From positions 38,528,719-38,592,718 of the forward strand of contig NC_056033.1 of the NCBI RefSeq assembly GCF_004379255.2: DNA of 64,000 nt. The letters are read 5' to 3'. This DNA is from Salvia splendens (taxonomy: Eukaryota > Streptophyta > Magnoliopsida > Lamiales > Lamiaceae). Numbering within the stretch: position 1 is the first letter of the stretch; each line of letters starts with the position of its first letter. This document shows positions 61,390 through 64,000 of this stretch, in pieces. The position numbers and the translations under genes are program-made. The notes below the pieces were generated by a model. It was not told where the DNA came from, made no database searches, and saw only the letters and a program-made list of their open reading frames with translations.

Positions 61390-62219
61390 AACATAAAAAT
61401 CCTAGTAGGATTGTCCGTTGTTGTTTTCTATGTCATTGTTGGCCTTTTGAACCTTAAATTTGTATTTTTGCTCCTCATTTTTAGTTTTGACCTTTTTTTA
61501 ATGCATCCAAACGATAATTAAATTCTCAATTACTTCTTTTTTACCTAAGCAAAATTAATTGGATCACAATTATGGTTATATTATGACTTTAATTGGTGTA
61601 TTTGGTGGACTGATCCAAACATTTTTTTTTCTCTATTTTTGTCCTACGAAAGAACTGTGGTCGCTTACTAATTTATCGTTGTGACCAAAACTTGACATTT
61701 TTAAATAAAATAACACACTATTAATCACATAATTTGTTAGTTACTACTGTTACATTTTTGTGAATCAATCCTATAGATTTGACATAACAATTCAGATTTC
61801 ATTTTTATGGGGTCATGATTTTCATCCTTATGATCTACCTATTTTAAATTAAACATTACAAATGATTTGATTTTTTAATTTAAAATTCATCCACACGAAT
61901 CACGATCAATATAATTTATTTAACTGATTTTGTCCGTTAAACGTGTTCAACTGGTTTTTATATGATTTCTTACCCTCGGCCTAAGAAATCATTCATAAGC
62001 TCAATATGATTTTATTTTAAAATTAATTCAGAATATTCTGAATGTTGATTTTACTTGCTATTATTTTCATGAACAGTAAATTGTTTGAATAATAAAATGT
62101 TACTACTTATTTATCAGTAAAAATTGGTAATATATTTTTGCAAAATTCCTTCCTAATAGTGGCGTGGTTAATTGTTCTAAATTCGATTTTCTAAAAAAAT
62201 TTTGGAACAAATTTAAAAA
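61390..62219. repeat. Segmental repeat, block Z (unit 3)
   Basis: Matches 18884-19664 and the unit-2 copy, here without the Harbinger insertion. No gene seen. Confidence 0.8.
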
Positions 62220-63110
62220 GAGTAAATGCCAAAACTGCTCCTGAACATATGCTCATTTTATGATTTTGATCATATACTTTATTTTTTGAATTTTTGCATC
62301 CTGAACATTTCAACTCGGATCGCAATTGGTCCTACACTAACAGTTACGTCATTTTTTTAAAGGTCAACGATTTTAACCCTATTTTAACCCGATTAAAACT
62401 GTTAATTATGATTTTTAACTCACTAATTAGATCATGTTTGTGAATTCATATCCTCTCTGTCTTCCATTTTCATGTTGAAATCTGACCAAATTTTCCAAAA
62501 TCAGAAACCAAGAATCTAAAATTTTCAAAAACGGACAAAATTCAAACATTTCATCCATTTTTATTCATCTCCAAATTCTAATCTACAAATCTTCAAATTC
62601 TACATTCATTCACAAATTCTAAAATCGAAATTCATCTTCAAATACCTAACATAATCAAGAATCCAACAAAATCGAAGAACCAAACAAAAATGAAGAACCC
62701 AACAAAATCGGACAAAATCAAAATCGAAATTTATCATCAAATTAAAGCACGAAAATGACTCACAAAACATATCTGTAAATTAAACCCAGAACTTCTTCAA
62801 TTTCAACTTCAAAATCAACAAACCAAACAAATAGAAACAGAAGAAGAAAACATCTGAAAACAAAAAACTCCAAAAGTGGAACCAACAAAATCGAAATCTG
62901 TAAATCCCGGCGAGAGTTGAGAGAGAGAAGCAGGCACCAACATATCGAAAACTCAAGTCGACGCCGGCGATACGCCGACGGACCCACCAGCGAGAGTTGA
63001 GAGAAAAAGATGAATCCCGAAGAGGTGGCGCGGTTGGTGGAGGCGGTGCTTGTGGTGCTGGGGTTGTTGGTCTGCCTCTCACTGCTAGCTGGCGATTTGG
63101 AGCTGGAGGA
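62220..63110. mobile_element. Mutator-like element copy, cut by gypsy LTR insertion
   Basis: Left terminus GAGTAAATGCC and interior match 19665-20530, including the GC-rich captured fragment from about 62890. The match stops at GAGCTGGAGGA (63110), where a gypsy LTR starts. The right end would lie outside the window. Confidence 0.8.
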
Positions 63111-63647
63111 TGATAGGGACTCGGCGGTGCAGGTGGAGCTCGAGACAAACCAAGATGAGGACGTGACTGAAGTCGGGGATAAACCAAGGTCAAGGGGTCG
63201 ATCATTGAGCAGACAAACAGCGACGAAGAGGTCCAGACCGAAGAGATCCGTGAAGAGGCCGGCCCGGTTCGCGGATGAGTGACAAGTTTCCTTTTATTGT
63301 TTTTATATTTTAGTTATTACTTCCTTATGCAATTTTGTAAGAATAATTATTTTCGATATCTTGCTCCATAAGCAAGATATCAACGTTTCCTTAATTCTGT
63401 TTTTGCCTCGGGTTTTCTTGTCGGTTCTTTCCCGAGAAGAATAGGATAGGTCGAACCGTCTAGGGTTGAGGGTCTATATATTGTAGATCCCATTAGAGAG
63501 TCAATCATTGAGAATATGAAATAAAACTTTCTTTCTCATTCTCCCGTCCAGAACCTAGTACTCCAACTAGGTTAAATCTTTTCCAAATCTTTCCCTTATT
63601 CACGTGTGCTCTCTCTCTCGATTAAGAATAGGGGTCAAACCCTATCA
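63111..63647 (+). repeat. 5' LTR of a second Ty3/gypsy element
   Basis: Runs from TGATAGGG to CCCTATCA, perfect 8-bp inverted termini, 537 bp. As in the gypsy element at 25363, the first part of the LTR is coding and holds a pol-type C-terminus ending RPKRSVKRPARFADE and a stop at 63280-63282. The later part shares TAGGATAGGTCGAACC with the other gypsy LTR. Confidence 0.85.
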
Positions 63648-63685
63648 TCTGGTGCTCTCATTGAGTCCTCTTCCTCCATTCCGCC
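63648..63685 (+). other. Primer-binding site and leader of gypsy element 2
   Basis: TCTGGTGCTCTCATTGAG directly follows the LTR. TGGTGC(T)-type sequences at this place are common primer-binding starts in plant gypsy elements; I cannot name the tRNA. Confidence 0.6.
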
Positions 63686-64000
63686 ATGACGACGATTGGC
63701 TCTGACTCAGACACCGACCACGCGGAGAAGCCGCACGAATACACGACTCAAGAAATTGGTCAGATGTTATTCGAGATGCAACTACGCGCAGCGAAATACG
63801 AGAAAAAGATGATGACGCACAAGCACGAACAAGAGGCTTTCGCGCGTCAGCAGGCCACGACGAACAGAAATATAGACGAATCGCTGGCCAAATTGGCGGC
63901 CACGATCGGTAACCACCAGCCTCGACCGCCTGACTCGTCTGCTCCACCGACGCGAGGCTGGGCGATTCCGCCCTCCATCACGACCAAACCGGTTGATTTC
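63686..64000 (+). CDS. Gypsy element 2 gag (N-terminal part, runs off the edge)
   Basis: Open from ATG at 63686 to the window end (105 codons). Begins MTTIGSDSDTDHAEKPHEYT, then a charged coiled-coil-prone stretch (QMLFEMQLRAAKYEKKMMTH; NRNIDESLAKLAATIG) and a proline-rich part ending SITTKPVDF. It sits 38 bp after the LTR, as gag should. It resembles in type the coiled-coil start of gag in the element at 25363-32333 but is clearly a different family. The matrix/capsid and zinc-knuckle parts lie outside the window. Confidence 0.8.
   Translation, partial: MTTIGSDSDTDHAEKPHEYTTQEIGQMLFEMQLRAAKYEKKMMTHKHEQEAFARQQATTNRNIDESLAKLAATIGNHQPRPPDSSAPPTRGWAIPPSITTKPVDF

Overview
The window reads as nuclear DNA of a flowering plant, most likely a eudicot. 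Genes have GT-AG introns (one is GC-AG), the intergenic DNA is AT-rich, and the intact host genes (a TOM2A-type tetraspanin, mitochondrial ribosomal protein mS33, the HIT zinc-finger protein ZNHIT3 and defensin-like peptides) are plant-type. I could not fix the species. Roughly the first 9 kb is ordinary gene space. Most of the rest is transposons nested in one another and in old duplications.

Region by region: 1-1667 carries the first four exons of a tetraspanin gene on the minus strand, running off the left edge. 2564-4060 is a complete two-coding-exon mS33 gene (minus). 4736-8860 is a complete seven-coding-exon ZNHIT3 gene (minus) with a small TRIM-like element in an intron. The mS33 and ZNHIT3 genes start from a homologous 5' non-coding exon. 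8945-13698 holds two large inverted-repeat DNA elements built from arrays of 21-bp palindromes, the second with 12-bp identical flanks. 13810-17399 is an unprocessed pseudogene of the 26S proteasome ATPase RPT2, broken by indels, by a palindromic TRIM pair inserted in an exon, and by loss of its last exon.

From about 17.5 kb to 63.1 kb the window is a rearranged, roughly threefold segmental repeat (unit 1 about 17.5-36.5 kb, unit 2 about 36.5-60.9 kb, unit 3 from about 61 kb). Each unit was later invaded by different transposons, so the units act as empty-site controls for one another: Harbinger elements with TAA/TTA duplications, Mutator-like elements with 9-bp duplications, a 7-kb Ty3/gypsy element with a GCCAT duplication, and a 7.4-kb Copia element with an AGTTG duplication. 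The genes that survive in the repeat are three defensin-like peptide genes (21.3, 24.0 and 51.3 kb; the last two identical in coding sequence) and the 3' exons of a plastid-type coiled-coil protein gene. A second Copia element is split, with its 5' end at 36 kb and its remainder at 55-61 kb. The right edge (63111-64000) is the 5' LTR, primer-binding region and gag start of a second Ty3/gypsy element.

The most unusual signal is the palindrome arrays. Three elements, two sharing one motif family and one with a different motif, are built from many units with the same geometry: 7-nt inverted arms around a 7-nt variable centre, 21 bp in all, with half-sites that share an ACGC core.
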